Positions 1 through 8,351 are shown, counted from the first letter of the stretch. The stretch is DNA of 64,000 nucleotides from Streptococcus downei MFe28 (GCF_900459175.1 NZ_UHFA01000002.1:186001-250000); one strand, 5' to 3'. Numbers and translations: made by a program. Notes: generated from the letters alone by a model not told the origin.

Positions 1-521
1 TGGATGGAGTCGATAATCAGAAAATCCGGCTGCAGGCGCTCAATCTCCGTGCGGATATTTTGCATATTGGTCTCCGCGTAGATATAGAACTCATTGTCAA
101 AATCACCTAGTCGCTCGCTACGAAGCTTGATTTGCTCGGCAGATTCTTCCCCAGAAACATAGAGGACCATTCCCTTATTAGCCAGCTGGGTGGAGACTTG
201 CAGGAGTAGGGTGGATTTCCCAATACCGGGATCCCCACCGATAAGGACCAGACTGCCTGGCACGACACCGCCGCCAAGAACACGGTTAAACTCATCCATA
301 TCGGTTTTAGTTCTGGTGTAATCAACGGAAGAGACATCCTTTAATTTGGTTGGCTCGGTTTTTTCACCTGTCAAAGAAACCCTGGCATTCTTGACTTCTT
401 CGACTTCCTTTTCCTCGACGAAGGAGGACCAGGAGCCACAGTTGGGACAACGGCCTAGGTACTTGGGCGAATTGTAGCCACATTCCTGACAGACAAAGGT
501 TGATTTTTGCTTAGCGATAAT
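1..521 (-). CDS. radA: DNA repair protein RadA, N-terminal part (cut by window edge)
   Basis: RadA is a RecA/DnaB-like ATPase that promotes branch migration in recombination and natural transformation. The 173 codons present hold the N-terminal C4 zinc finger (Cys11, Cys14, Cys25, Cys28) and a Walker A loop GGDPGIGKST at about residues 95-104; the rest lies beyond base 1. The frame has no ATG, GTG or TTG near its 5' end: the in-frame upstream stop is followed only by ATT (519-521) or ATC (516-518) as possible starts, behind AGGAG. ATT aligns with the Met of streptococcal RadA (MIAKKK...), so a rare AUU start is the best reading. A 15-codon ATG frame ends overlapping this start. It follows dut and the cysteine hydrolase on the same strand, separated by a structured repeat. 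Confidence 0.93.
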   Translation of the reverse strand, partial: MIAKQKSTFVCQECGYNSPKYLGRCPNCGSWSSFVEEKEVEEVKNARVSLTGEKTEPTKLKDVSSVDYTRTKTDMDEFNRVLGGGVVPGSLVLIGGDPGIGKSTLLLQVSTQLANKGMVLYVSGEESAEQIKLRSERLGDFDNEFYIYAETNMQNIRTEIERLQPDFLIIDSI

Positions 522-580
522 AAAACTCCTTTTCTTCCATGATTGGTTTAATACTCATTCAACATCAAAATTTTCAATTT

Positions 581-720
581 TGATACTTTCTAAAAAAGTG
601 CGAACGCAAGCAACCTCCTGACGGAGTTTCATTGCTATTTTTCGAGCCTAGGTCTCGAAAAATCCGTTCTAAGCAACAACTGTGCTTGTTGCTTAGAATA
701 CCACTTTGGCAAAAGTATCA
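581..720 (-). repeat. 140-bp structured repeat with terminal inverted repeats, copy A, in the radA leader
   Basis: The ends are imperfect inverted repeats (TGATACTTT on each side, with AGTG/CACT just inside). Read on the minus strand towards radA it contains a perfect 13-bp hairpin (TTCTAAGCAACAA, six-base loop), then a second hairpin (ATTTTTCGAG/CTCGAAAAAT), then AATGAAACTCC. A diverged copy lies at 23685-23790 on the other strand with different but still pairing stems. It fills most of the 386-base gap between radA and the hydrolase. It could be a MITE-like element or an RNA element in the radA 5' leader. The remainder of the gap (721-907) shows nothing I can name. Confidence 0.7.
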
Positions 721-907
721 TTTTATCTTTCCGTCATCAGCTAAAAAACTAAACCTTTTAACGAGCTATGTCTTTGCTAGAGCTAAAAATAGCAAGTTTT
801 GAACTTTAAAGAGTATAAGAGACTTGGATAAGAAGACCAGCTCAGGCCACTACTACTTGACGGCCAAGTTTTGAAAATTGAGAGACTAGTCTTTCTAACC
901 TCTCATT

Positions 908-1378
908 TTATCCTTGCCTTCCTATAATGGTAACATCGGCTGCTGCCCATTTTTTCTTGGTCTTTTGGAAAAGCTTCTTCCAAGAAACGCCAATGGCGGA
1001 TAGGTCTGCGGTCGTCTGAAAACCCAACTTGGCTGAGGCCAGCACCGAATGCTTAACACAGCAATTGCCATCCACACCAATAAATTCAAGGGAGCGAGCC
1101 TGATGGGCCCTTAAAAATTTTAAGAGCTCAGGATTGGTGAAGCAGGAGGCTCGATTTTTTTCAAAGACCTGATTGGAAGCCTTTAGCATGGGGCCAATCA
1201 GCTTTTTTCCCTGACGGCCAAACTCCCAGAAAAAGCGATTGACAATATAGATAACCCTATCTGGAGAGTAGGTCTTAATCTTAGCATTGACCGCCTGAAC
1301 CAGGGCTGGGTCAGAATGAAGCTTGCCTGGACCGACATAATCATCCTGCATATCAATGACCAATAGATAGTCTGCCAT
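908..1378 (-). CDS. Cysteine hydrolase of the isochorismatase family
   Basis: This is a 156-residue single-domain isochorismatase-like hydrolase, a Rossmann-type fold shared with nicotinamidases. The N-terminal LLVIDMQDDYV carries the expected catalytic Asp, and GVDGNCCVKHSVLASAKLGF carries the nucleophilic Cys followed by the conserved helix. The substrate cannot be told from sequence. A GTG start at 1387 is possible, but the ATG at 1378 has the better-placed AGGTGAG ribosome site. It lies immediately after dut (stop at 1388) and before radA, probably one transcript. The corresponding position in other streptococci often holds a short hypothetical or carbonic anhydrase gene, so the function should not be inferred from neighbours. 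Confidence 0.8.
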   Translation of the reverse strand: MADYLLVIDMQDDYVGPGKLHSDPALVQAVNAKIKTYSPDRVIYIVNRFFWEFGRQGKKLIGPMLKASNQVFEKNRASCFTNPELLKFLRAHQARSLEFIGVDGNCCVKHSVLASAKLGFQTTADLSAIGVSWKKLFQKTKKKWAAADVTIIGRQG

Positions 1379-1387
1379 TTCTCTCAC

Positions 1388-1834
1388 CTATTTCCCTGTA
1401 GAGCCAAAACCGCCCGTGCGAGTTCCCGTCGCCTGGTCACCATCCGCCACCAAGTAAGGGGCAAAGACAGCCTGGACAATCCGGTCACCAACTTCTAAGC
1501 TCACCTGTTTATTCGTAATATTTTGCATTTGGGCAAAGATATGGCCCTCGTTGTTGGGATTGCCGTAGTAGTCACCATCAATAACGCCAACCGAATTAAT
1601 CAGAACCAAGCCTTTCTTGCGGGGATTAGAAGAGCGGTCGTAGAGGTAGAGAACCTCTCCTGGCTGCATATAGGCCTTGACACCAGTTGGTACAAGGACA
1701 ATTTCTCCAGGCCCAATTTGGATAGCCTCCGCTACCTTCAAATCATAACCAGCCGCATGAGCTGTCTCTCGCTTGGGGAGAAGGTCTGGATTGTCATAGG
1801 AGCTGACCAGCTCAAAGCCACGAATTTTTGCCAT
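1388..1834 (-). CDS. dut: dUTP diphosphatase (deoxyuridine 5'-triphosphate nucleotidohydrolase)
   Basis: It hydrolyses dUTP to dUMP and pyrophosphate, keeping uracil out of DNA and supplying dTMP synthesis. The 148 residues carry the trimeric dUTPase motifs in order: HAAGYDL (motif 1), YDRSSNPRKKG (motif 2), GVIDGDYYG (motif 3), GDRIVQAVF (motif 4) and the glycine-rich C-terminal arm RTGGFGSTG (motif 5). The ATG at 1834 follows GAGG by six bases; an upstream in-frame start at 1852 would add six residues without a ribosome site. First gene of the dut-hydrolase-radA group. Confidence 0.95.
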   Translation of the reverse strand: MAKIRGFELVSSYDNPDLLPKRETAHAAGYDLKVAEAIQIGPGEIVLVPTGVKAYMQPGEVLYLYDRSSNPRKKGLVLINSVGVIDGDYYGNPNNEGHIFAQMQNITNKQVSLEVGDRIVQAVFAPYLVADGDQATGTRTGGFGSTGK

Positions 1835-1942
1835 GATTAACCTCACATCCATTTTTACTGTTTTCTATTATACACTAAGATAATGGTCAATACCAAGATA
1901 CTGCGGATAAAGTCAGTCGGTAATTTCAATAAAGTTTTATTA

Positions 1943-2224
1943 ATACTCAATAAAAATCGAATTTAGCCGAGGCAAGGAGCAATGACATCAAGTCACTAAA
2001 GTGACTGATGTCAAACGGCAATCGCTATAGAGATTGCCTAGCTCCCTTACTAACCTCACAAAGTTGGTTAAATCGACCAACTTTGCTCCGCGTCGCACGA
2101 ACTGAAGACAGTTCAAAAGGTCTGGGAAACCTTTTGAGGTTGGAAATAGGGAAAGCTTTGCTTTCCTCAGTAAGTACGGCAAAGTGAGTTAACGATGGAT
2201 AGTTCTGATTTTTGAAGAGTATAA
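1943..2224 (+). repeat. BOX-like element, copy 1
   Basis: It begins ATACTCAATAAAAATCG and ends TGATTTTTGAAGAGTATA, the inverted-repeat ends typical of streptococcal BOX elements. Inside are serial hairpins: GACATCAAGTCAC/GTGACTGATGTC, GGCAATCG/GATTGCC, AAAGTTGGT/ACCAACTTT, CAAAAGGTC/CCTTTTG and a GGAAAGC/GCTTTCC stem. It occupies the dut-gpsA gap (1835-2643). The rest of that gap has no credible gene; 2513-2580 resembles 46464-46530 (shared AACTGTC..TGAAAAA..CAGG and CCTAAAA.CATA). Confidence 0.8.
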
Positions 2225-2602
2225 GGTGGCTACAAAAAACATTTTCGCAGTTTCCTCTATCCCTGACCAGCTCAGATAAAGCAATACCTTTAGTTGTTTT
2301 ATTGTCGTGTAGTAGGCTTACTAAATTGCGAAACTATTCATTCGCGCACGCCCTAAAGGCTGTGTCAAATCATAAAATGATGAAAATCAGGATTTTCTCT
2401 CATTTTCCTATTTGGCTTCCGAAAAGAGCTTGGATGTGGTTTTGTCCCAAGCTCTTTGATTTGACTTTGCTCGATCACATCTTGCTGAACTGAACGCGGG
2501 CCAAAAGTCTAGTGATTTAGATAACTGTCCTGAAAAACCAGGGGGGTTCGGCCAGTTCCTAAAATCATACGCCTTTTTGACGCCCTTTGTATCTTCAATT
2601 TA

Positions 2603-2611
2603 TGATATAAT
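2603..2611 (+). promoter_or_regulatory. Extended -10 promoter of gpsA-galU
   Basis: TGATATAAT is an extended -10 (TGnTATAAT) about 33 bases before the gpsA ATG. No good -35 hexamer is present at 16-18 bp, which extended -10 promoters tolerate. Confidence 0.55.
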
Positions 2612-2643
2612 GAAAACGATATTATGTGATATGGAGACCTATT

Positions 2644-3672
2644 ATGACAAAACAAAAGGTTGCTGTTTTGGGACCGGGTTCTTGGGGGACTGCCCTGGCT
2701 CAGGTTCTTAATGACAACGGGCACGAGGTCCGCATTTGGGGAAATATCCCTGAACAAATTGATGAAATCAATGACAAACACACCAATACCCGCTATTTCA
2801 AGGATGTGGTGCTGGATGACACAATTAAGGCCTATAAGGATTTGGGACAGACCCTGGCTGGTATTGACGCCATTCTCTTCGTTGTGCCAACCAAGGTGAC
2901 ACGTTTGGTAGCCAAGCAGGTGGCTGAAATTCTTGACCACAAGGTTATCATCATGCACGCTTCCAAGGGCTTGGAGCCAGGAACTCATGAGCGCCTCTCC
3001 ACCGTTTTGGAAGAAGAGATTCCTGTTGATTTGCGCAGCGATATCGTGGTCGTTTCTGGACCCAGTCATGCCGAAGAAACCATTGTTCGTGACATTACCC
3101 TGATTACGGCGGCTTCTAAGGACCTGACGGCTGCAAAATATGTCCAATCCCTCTTTAGCAATCACTACTTCCGCCTCTACACCAACCAAGATGTTATCGG
3201 CGTAGAAACAGCTGGCGCTTTGAAAAATATCATTGCAGTTGGGGCCGGAGCTCTGCACGGTATGGGCTATGGTGACAATGCCAAGGCTGCCGTTATTACT
3301 CGTGGTCTGGCAGAAATTACCCGTCTGGGAGTAAAAATGGGAGCTAACCCACTGACCTACAGTGGACTATCAGGTGTTGGCGACTTGATTGTGACAGGAA
3401 CCTCTATCCACTCTCGTAACTGGCGGGCTGGAGATGCCTTGGGCCGGGGAGAAAAGCTGGAAGATGTGGAACGCAATATGGGCATGGTTATTGAAGGCAT
3501 TTCAACCACCAAGGTGGCCTATGAACTGGCTCAACAACTAGGTGTTTATATGCCAATCACAACCGCCATTTACAAGTCCATCTATGAGGGAGCCAACGTT
3601 AAGGAATCCATCCTCAATATGATGTCCAATGAACTCCGCTCAGAAAACGAGTGGCAGGAAGAAGAGAAATAA
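2644..3672 (+). CDS. gpsA: NAD(P)-dependent glycerol-3-phosphate dehydrogenase
   Basis: It reduces dihydroxyacetone phosphate to sn-glycerol 3-phosphate for phospholipid and lipoteichoic acid synthesis. The 342-residue protein starts with the dinucleotide-binding glycine loop [11 protein letters not shown] (about residues 9-19); [17 protein letters not shown] contains the conserved catalytic Lys of the family, and [10 protein letters not shown] is a GpsA signature. The ATG at 2644 follows GGAG by seven bases; an in-frame start at 2626 lacks a ribosome site. galU follows after about 80 bases, the usual streptococcal arrangement. Confidence 0.97.
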   Translation: MTKQKVAVLGPGSWGTALAQVLNDNGHEVRIWGNIPEQIDEINDKHTNTRYFKDVVLDDTIKAYKDLGQTLAGIDAILFVVPTKVTRLVAKQVAEILDHKVIIMHASKGLEPGTHERLSTVLEEEIPVDLRSDIVVVSGPSHAEETIVRDITLITAASKDLTAAKYVQSLFSNHYFRLYTNQDVIGVETAGALKNIIAVGAGALHGMGYGDNAKAAVITRGLAEITRLGVKMGANPLTYSGLSGVGDLIVTGTSIHSRNWRAGDALGRGEKLEDVERNMGMVIEGISTTKVAYELAQQLGVYMPITTAIYKSIYEGANVKESILNMMSNELRSENEWQEEEK

Positions 3673-3754
3673 GCTCGTTGAAGAAAACAGTCAGCTCCTG
3701 TATAATAGGAACTGACTGATTTATAGAATAAATAAGAAGGAAATGAAAGACGCT

Positions 3755-4657
3755 ATGACTAAAGTTAGAAAAGCCGTTATTCCAGCAGCCGGTTTGGGAA
3801 CCCGCTTCTTGCCAGCTACCAAGGCTCTGGCCAAGGAGATGTTGCCTATTGTGGATAAACCAACAATCCAATTCATCGTTGAAGAAGCTCTCAAGTCAGG
3901 GATTGAAGACATCTTAGTCGTGACCGGTAAGGCAAAACGCTCGATCGAAGACCACTTCGACTCCAACTTCGAATTGGAATACAATTTGGAGCAAAAGGGC
4001 AAAACCGACCTGCTCAAGCTGGTCAATGATACAACTGCCATCAATCTCCACTTTATCCGCCAAAGTCACCCTCGTGGCTTGGGAGATGCTGTTTTGCAAG
4101 CTAAGGCCTTTGTCGGCAATGAGCCCTTTGTCGTCATGCTGGGCGATGACCTGATGGATATTACCGATGACAAGGCTGTTCCTTTGACTCAGCAGCTCAT
4201 CAATGACTACAAGGAAACGCACGCTTCTACCATTGCTGTAATGCCTGTACCTCACGATGAGGTCTCTGCCTATGGTGTTATCGCTCCTCAAGGCGAAGGC
4301 CATGACGGCCTCTACTCTGTAGAAACCTTTGTGGAAAAGCCAGATCCCCAAGATGCTCCGAGTGATTTGGCCATCATTGGTCGCTACCTCCTGACCCCAG
4401 AAATTTTTGAAATTCTAGAAACACAAAAGCCAGGAGCCGGCAATGAAGTTCAACTGACCGATGCCATTGATACCCTCAACAAGACCCAAAGGGTCTTCGC
4501 TCGGGAGTTTACTGGGAAACGCTACGATGTCGGTGACAAGTTCGGCTTTATGAAGACCTCTATCGATTATGCCCTCCAACATCCCCAAGTCAAGGATGAT
4601 CTCAAGGACTACATCATCCACCTGGGTCAAGAATTGGCTGGGAAAGAAGGAAAATAA
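3755..4657 (+). CDS. galU: UTP--glucose-1-phosphate uridylyltransferase
   Basis: It makes UDP-glucose from UTP and glucose 1-phosphate for cell-wall glycopolymers and glycolipids. The roughly 300-residue protein shows the nucleotidyltransferase signature [23 protein letters not shown] split over its first 30 residues, VMLGDDLMD as the metal-binding region and FVEKP. The start at 3755 (MTKVRKAV) matches the family; an ATG at 3743 (adding MKDA) has AAGGA directly against it and is less likely. It follows gpsA on the same strand and ends just before a terminator. Confidence 0.95.
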   Translation: MTKVRKAVIPAAGLGTRFLPATKALAKEMLPIVDKPTIQFIVEEALKSGIEDILVVTGKAKRSIEDHFDSNFELEYNLEQKGKTDLLKLVNDTTAINLHFIRQSHPRGLGDAVLQAKAFVGNEPFVVMLGDDLMDITDDKAVPLTQQLINDYKETHASTIAVMPVPHDEVSAYGVIAPQGEGHDGLYSVETFVEKPDPQDAPSDLAIIGRYLLTPEIFEILETQKPGAGNEVQLTDAIDTLNKTQRVFAREFTGKRYDVGDKFGFMKTSIDYALQHPQVKDDLKDYIIHLGQELAGKEGK

Positions 4658-4697
4658 GAGGTTGTCCAATTCAATCATGAACTCTTAAAATGATTAT

Positions 4698-4735
4698 AAA
4701 CCACCCTGAAGCTGAGTCTTCGAGGTGGCTTTTTA
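4698..4735 (+). terminator. Rho-independent terminator after galU
   Basis: Stem ACCACC..GAAG paired with CTTC..GGTGG around a short loop, followed by CTTTTTATT. Confidence 0.8.
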
Positions 4736-4782
4736 TTAGTCATAAAAAGTCTAAGATTTTTCTGTAAATTTTAAAATTCCTC

Positions 4783-4832
4783 TTGCACCCCACTGCCAAA
4801 GTTTGTATAATGTTGTTGTAAACGTTTTCGCA
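4783..4832 (+). promoter_or_regulatory. Promoter of the lipoprotein gene with overlapping cre-like site
   Basis: TTGCAC (4783-4788), a 17-base spacer and TATAAT (4806-4811) form a near-consensus sigma-A promoter. TGTAAACGTTTTCGCA (4817-4832) starts at the predicted transcription start and matches the CcpA cre consensus except near its 3' end, so catabolite repression by blocking initiation is plausible. Confidence 0.6.
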
Positions 4833-4852
4833 ATCTATTGGGAGAGAATTCT

Positions 4853-5299
4853 ATGAAGAAAATCATTTATATTCTATTTGGCTTATTTGCCATCATTACT
4901 TTTAGCGCTTGTAGTAGTGATTCGACTTCAAGTAGTCATTCAACGACCCAAACAACCGAACAAGTATCTACATCGTCTAATAGTTCTTCATCGACAACTG
5001 AAGTCTCAAAAAGTTCCGAACAAACGCAACCGTCTTCAACCACTTCAACAGAAGAAAGTTCCTCTGCTGTACAATCTGAACCATCTAGCCAACCCCAACC
5101 TGCCCCTCAAACTCCTGACGAAGGCGGAACTCCTCAAGAGCAAGACCGCATAGTCTATGTTGCCCGTGATGGGACGGCTGACGTTTATTGGTACTCAATG
5201 GATAATATGCCCGCCAATACTAACAAAAGCCGTGTTGTTCAGATGAAAGAGAGCGATGCTATTGCTGCAGGAAAACGGCATACGATGAAGGAATACTAG
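4853..5299 (+). CDS. Ser/Thr-rich lipoprotein with a conserved C-terminal module
   Basis: The 148-residue protein has a lipoprotein signal peptide: a hydrophobic segment to residue 19 and lipobox FSAC with Cys20. A low-complexity Ser/Thr/Gln/Pro linker of about 80 residues follows, then a compact C-terminal module beginning RIVYVARDGTADVYWYS and ending KGKRHT-like (AAGKRHTMKEY). Modules of this type recur in streptococcal nuclease-related and hypothetical surface proteins; its activity is not known to me. The ATG at 4853 follows GGGAGAG; a TTG at 4838 would extend it but spoil the signal peptide. Monocistronic with its own promoter, possible cre and terminator. Confidence 0.85.
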   Translation: MKKIIYILFGLFAIITFSACSSDSTSSSHSTTQTTEQVSTSSNSSSSTTEVSKSSEQTQPSSTTSTEESSSAVQSEPSSQPQPAPQTPDEGGTPQEQDRIVYVARDGTADVYWYSMDNMPANTNKSRVVQMKESDAIAAGKRHTMKEY

Positions 5300-5305
5300 G
5301 AGCGA

Positions 5306-5342
5306 AAAAGTTCCCTAGTGAAAATCACTGGGAACTTTTCTT
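5306..5342. terminator. Bidirectional terminator between the lipoprotein and PASTA genes
   Basis: AAAAGTTCCC.AGTG paired with CACT.GGGAACTTTTC, with A-run and T-run flanks. It separates two convergent genes. Confidence 0.85.
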
Positions 5343-5356
5343 ATGTCAGGAAAAAT

Positions 5357-5815
5357 CTACTCCTCTTTGCTAATTTTTGGATTTCGCTTAGGAAGACTTT
5401 TAATCAGGCTTTTTATATTAGGAGTATTACTACGTAAATTCTTGCTTTCTTCTACGATTTCTTCCGTCACATAATATAATTTAACAACAATCCCCTGCCT
5501 TACTCTTCCTGGCTTGGGCTCCATTTTTACTAATCCTTCTGCCTTGTTTTTACTGAACTTCTTATCTGCCTTTGCAGCAATGGTAACAACCTTAAATCCA
5601 AGTTCTTCTAGTGTTTCTTTGGCTTCTGATATGTTTAAATCAATTAAATTAGGTAGATCAACTAGCTGTTGTTGACTCTCAAAACGCCTATCCATAGCCT
5701 TTTCAACCAAGGGGGTCGTGCTTTTTATGGTATCTGATAATATTTCCGTAGTATCCGGGATGATGTTCAAGGCCTTGTTAACGATATCTATCTTTCCAAT
5801 TTTTTTCTTAGCCAT
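5357..5815 (-). CDS. Cytoplasmic PASTA-domain protein
   Basis: A 152-residue protein with a basic N-terminus (MAKKKIGKIDIV), a helical segment to about residue 50, one PASTA repeat at roughly 52-118 (LPNLIDLNISEAKETLEELG ... EPKPGRVRQGIVVKLYY) and a charged tail. PASTA domains usually sit outside the membrane on PBP2x or Stk/PknB kinases. Here there is no signal peptide, no membrane segment and no kinase, so the domain is probably intracellular and its ligand unknown. Convergent with the lipoprotein gene; the 394-base gap upstream holds tandem repeats rather than a clear promoter. Confidence 0.8.
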   Translation of the reverse strand: MAKKKIGKIDIVNKALNIIPDTTEILSDTIKSTTPLVEKAMDRRFESQQQLVDLPNLIDLNISEAKETLEELGFKVVTIAAKADKKFSKNKAEGLVKMEPKPGRVRQGIVVKLYYVTEEIVEESKNLRSNTPNIKSLIKSLPKRNPKISKEE

Positions 5816-5940
5816 GCTAAATTCTCTCCCATCTTGATAAGTCTTCTTACATCACCTAGTATATAAATGTTTCTAAATTATGTCAATATCATTAAATGAT
5901 TTGTGAAAGGTAGTTTTCGCTTCTGCTCAAACCGCATGAT

Positions 5941-6165
5941 AGCTCTGAATTCAGCTTCCTATTCTGGTTCGCTTCATTAAGAAAATTTAGGAACCTAGTT
6001 CTCGCTACCGCTCTAACTGGGTCAATGTGCCTAAGCTCAACTTTGGCATTGCTACCTCATTTCGCTAAGAAATTCAGGAACGTAGTTATCGCTACCGCTC
6101 TAACTGCATCAATAGCTCTAAATTCAGCTTCGCCATTCTGGCTTGCTTTATTAAGAGCTAGAGAA
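5941..6165 (+). repeat. Tandem array of about 2.6 imperfect 86-87 bp units
   Basis: Units 5941-6026, 6027-6113 and a partial third (6114-6165) share AGCTCTAAATTCAGCTTC, CATTCTGG, GCTTTATTAAGA, TTTAGGAACCTAGTT and TCGCTACCGCTCTAACTG. It occupies the gap between the PASTA gene and the pgi terminator and has no credible ORF. A relative is found at 53376-53515, also directly beside a terminator. Confidence 0.7.
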
Positions 6166-6192
6166 AAACAGACCCGCCATTGGCGAGCCGTC
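6164..6192 (-). terminator. Terminator of pgi
   Basis: On the minus strand GACGGCTCGCC pairs with GGCGGGTC around AAT and is followed by TGTTTTT. Confidence 0.75.
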
Positions 6193-6209
6193 TTCTCTAG
6201 ATTTTATGA

Positions 6210-7559
6210 TTACAAGCGTGCATTCAACTCAGCTGAAAGTTCTTCAAAGCCTGGCTTACCAAGAAGGGCAAACATGTTCTTTTTGTAGGCTTCAACACCT
6301 GGTTGGTTAAATGGATTAACGGCATTGAGGTAACCTGAAAGACCGATGGCCAATTCAAAGAAGTAGATGAGGTAACCAAGCGTAAACTCATCTTGCTCTG
6401 GAATCGTGACGAAGGTATTAGGAACGCCACCATCAGTGTGAGCTAGAAGGACACCATCAGTAGCCTTCTTATTGACAAAGTCAACATCCTTACCTTGCAA
6501 GTAACCAAGTCCATCCAAGTCTTCCGTAAGTTCTGGGATAGTAATATTCTTGCGTGGCTTATCAACACGAACAACAGTTTCAAAGAGGTTACGGTAACCT
6601 TCTTGGATAAATTGTCCCAGCGAGTGGAGGTCGGTTGAGAAGTTAGCTGAGGTTGGGTAGATGCCTTTTTGGTCCTTACCTTCAGATTCACCAGCTAATT
6701 GCTTCCACCATTCACCGAAGTATTGGAGAGATGGTTCATAGTTGGCCAGGATTTCTGTCACATAACCTTTTCGGTAGAGGATGTTACGGATAGCTGCATA
6801 TTGGTAGGCTTCGTTTTCAGCAATCTTGTCAGAAGTGTAGTTTTGGCGAGCAGCGTTAGCCCCCTCCATCAACTTGGTAATATCTGCTCCTGAAGCCGCA
6901 ATTGGCAAGAGACCAACAGCTGTCAGAACTGAGAAACGACCACCGACATTATCGGGAATGACGAAGGTTTCCCAACCATTGGCATCTGCTTCAACCTTGA
7001 CAGCCCCTTTGACACGGTCTGTTGTAGCATAGATACGCTTGTTAGCTTCCTCTTGACCATACTTCTTAACCAAGAGTTCCTTGAAGACACGAAAGGCGAT
7101 GGCTGGTTCAGTTGTTGTTCCTGACTTAGAAATAACGTTAACGGAGAAGTCCTTGTCTTGAACATAGTCAACCAAGTCTGACAGGTACGATGATGAAATC
7201 GAGTTCCCAGCATAAAGAATTTGCGGAGCCTGACGCTTGTCGCTCGCTTCTAAATTAACAAAAGCACTATTCAAGAAATCAATAGCGGCACGGGCACCGA
7301 GGTAAGAACCTCCGATACCAATAACAACGAGGACCTGGCTGTCTGATTGAATCTTAGCGGCTGCCTTTTGAATGCGGGCAAATTCTTCCTTATCGTAATT
7401 TTCTGGTAGATCAAGCCAGCCCAGGAAATCTGAACCTTGACCTGTTCCTTTACGTAGCATTTCATCTGCACTAGAAACCTGTGCCTGCATAAAGTCAATT
7501 TCATGAGCAGCAACAAACTTATCTAGTACTTTTGAATAATCAAATTTAATATGTCCCAT
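6210..7559 (-). CDS. pgi: Glucose-6-phosphate isomerase
   Basis: It interconverts glucose 6-phosphate and fructose 6-phosphate in the cytosol. The 449 residues match the usual Firmicute length. Signatures visible are [15 protein letters not shown] (sugar-phosphate binding SIS loop), [15 protein letters not shown] (PGI signature 2 region with the catalytic Glu) and [17 protein letters not shown] near the C-terminus. The ATG at 7559 is the only sensible start (GGGAG five bases upstream). Transcribed alone from the promoter at 7594-7622 and ended by the hairpin at 6164-6192. Confidence 0.97.
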   Translation of the reverse strand: MGHIKFDYSKVLDKFVAAHEIDFMQAQVSSADEMLRKGTGQGSDFLGWLDLPENYDKEEFARIQKAAAKIQSDSQVLVVIGIGGSYLGARAAIDFLNSAFVNLEASDKRQAPQILYAGNSISSSYLSDLVDYVQDKDFSVNVISKSGTTTEPAIAFRVFKELLVKKYGQEEANKRIYATTDRVKGAVKVEADANGWETFVIPDNVGGRFSVLTAVGLLPIAASGADITKLMEGANAARQNYTSDKIAENEAYQYAAIRNILYRKGYVTEILANYEPSLQYFGEWWKQLAGESEGKDQKGIYPTSANFSTDLHSLGQFIQEGYRNLFETVVRVDKPRKNITIPELTEDLDGLGYLQGKDVDFVNKKATDGVLLAHTDGGVPNTFVTIPEQDEFTLGYLIYFFELAIGLSGYLNAVNPFNQPGVEAYKKNMFALLGKPGFEELSAELNARL

Positions 7560-7593
7560 TATGGTACTCCCTTTTTAAACAATATTCCTATAT

Positions 7594-7622
7594 AGTTTAC
7601 TCTTTTATGGGTGATTTTTCAA
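7594..7622 (-). promoter_or_regulatory. pgi promoter
   Basis: On the minus strand TTGAAA, 17-base spacer, TAAACT; the start codon lies about 30 bases downstream. Confidence 0.55.
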
Positions 7623-7679
7623 CCTTTTTAGTGAAATCGGGAAAACGGTAACAAGCGTGTAAAATAAAGGAGACGAGTA

Positions 7680-7800
7680 TTGATAGCTACTGGAGATAAG
7701 CTTGTTGACAACTTCACTTTTGGGGACAAAATTCCCTTGATGGTAAGCTTAAGAAGCAAAAGCCAGTAACAATCAATCCCAGTAACAGGCCTATCTTAGA
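7680..7800 (-). other. Possible remnant of a membrane-protein gene
   Basis: The minus strand reads an open hydrophobic stretch (GLLLGLIVTGFCFLSLP, then SREFCPQK and stop) with a stop just upstream and no start. It resembles the end of the small membrane protein at 27730-28059. Together with 7825-8260 (repeat) this accounts for the region between pgi and the par locus. Confidence 0.3.
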
Positions 7801-7824
7801 GAATGAACAGTCTGGAGGGAAGTA

Positions 7825-8260
7825 ATACTCAATAAAAATCAAAAATAGCCGAGGCAAGGAGCAATGACATCAAGTCACTAAAGTGACTGATGTCAAACGG
7901 CAATCTCCATAGCGATTGCCTAGCTCCCTTACTAACCTCACAAAGTTGGTGAAATCGACCAACTTTGCTCCGCATCGCATGAACTGCAGGTAGCTCAAAA
8001 GGTCTGGGGGACCGAGGTTGGAAATAGAGTTAGGGACAAAAGTCCTTAACTCCTTACTTTTTTACTATCAAACATCTTGACGCAGTGGTTGATTGGAGGT
8101 CCTTATCCCTTGCTAGACAAGTGATAACGGCCATCCTAATCAACTGTGCGGAGGCGGGACGACAAAATCGATTTCTCCGAAATCACGATTTTTGTCCCGC
8201 TCTCCAGCAGTTACGGCAAAGTGAGTTAACGATGGATAATTTTGATTTTTGAAGAGTATA
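7825..8260 (+). repeat. BOX-like element, copy 2, interrupted by a second repeat
   Basis: Ends ATACTCAATAAAAATC and GATTTTTGAAGAGTAT as in copy 1. The left part keeps the GACATC and GGCAATC hairpins; the hairpin that carries GGAAAGC/GCTTTCC in other copies is replaced by the element at 8027-8205. Confidence 0.8.
8027..8205 (+). repeat. Terminal-inverted-repeat element (repeat family 2), copy 1, nested in BOX copy 2
   Basis: Starts GAGTTAGGGACAAAA and ends TTTTTGTCCCGCTCTCC, giving inverted ends around GGGACAAAA. It shares TCCTTACTTTTT, TTGACGCAGTGGTTGATT, TCCTTATCCCTTGCTAG and TGTGCGGAGGCGGGA with 24039-24419 and 27611-27752. It is inserted into, or replaces, one BOX hairpin. Confidence 0.65.
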
Positions 8261-8351
8261 AGGGCTAAAGTAATTCTACACCGTCAGCTTCCCCCACCAG
8301 GTCATGATCGCTTTTGAATGATACAATCCAAAACTAATTAAAACGGTATAT

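Noticed and set aside
2212..2493. 93-codon plus-strand ORF between BOX copy 1 and gpsA
   Set aside because: Starts in the BOX end, no ribosome site and no family resemblance.
2509..3258. 249-codon open frame on the minus strand
   Set aside because: Lies antisense within gpsA, whose product is certain; no ribosome site or family likeness. A codon-structure shadow.
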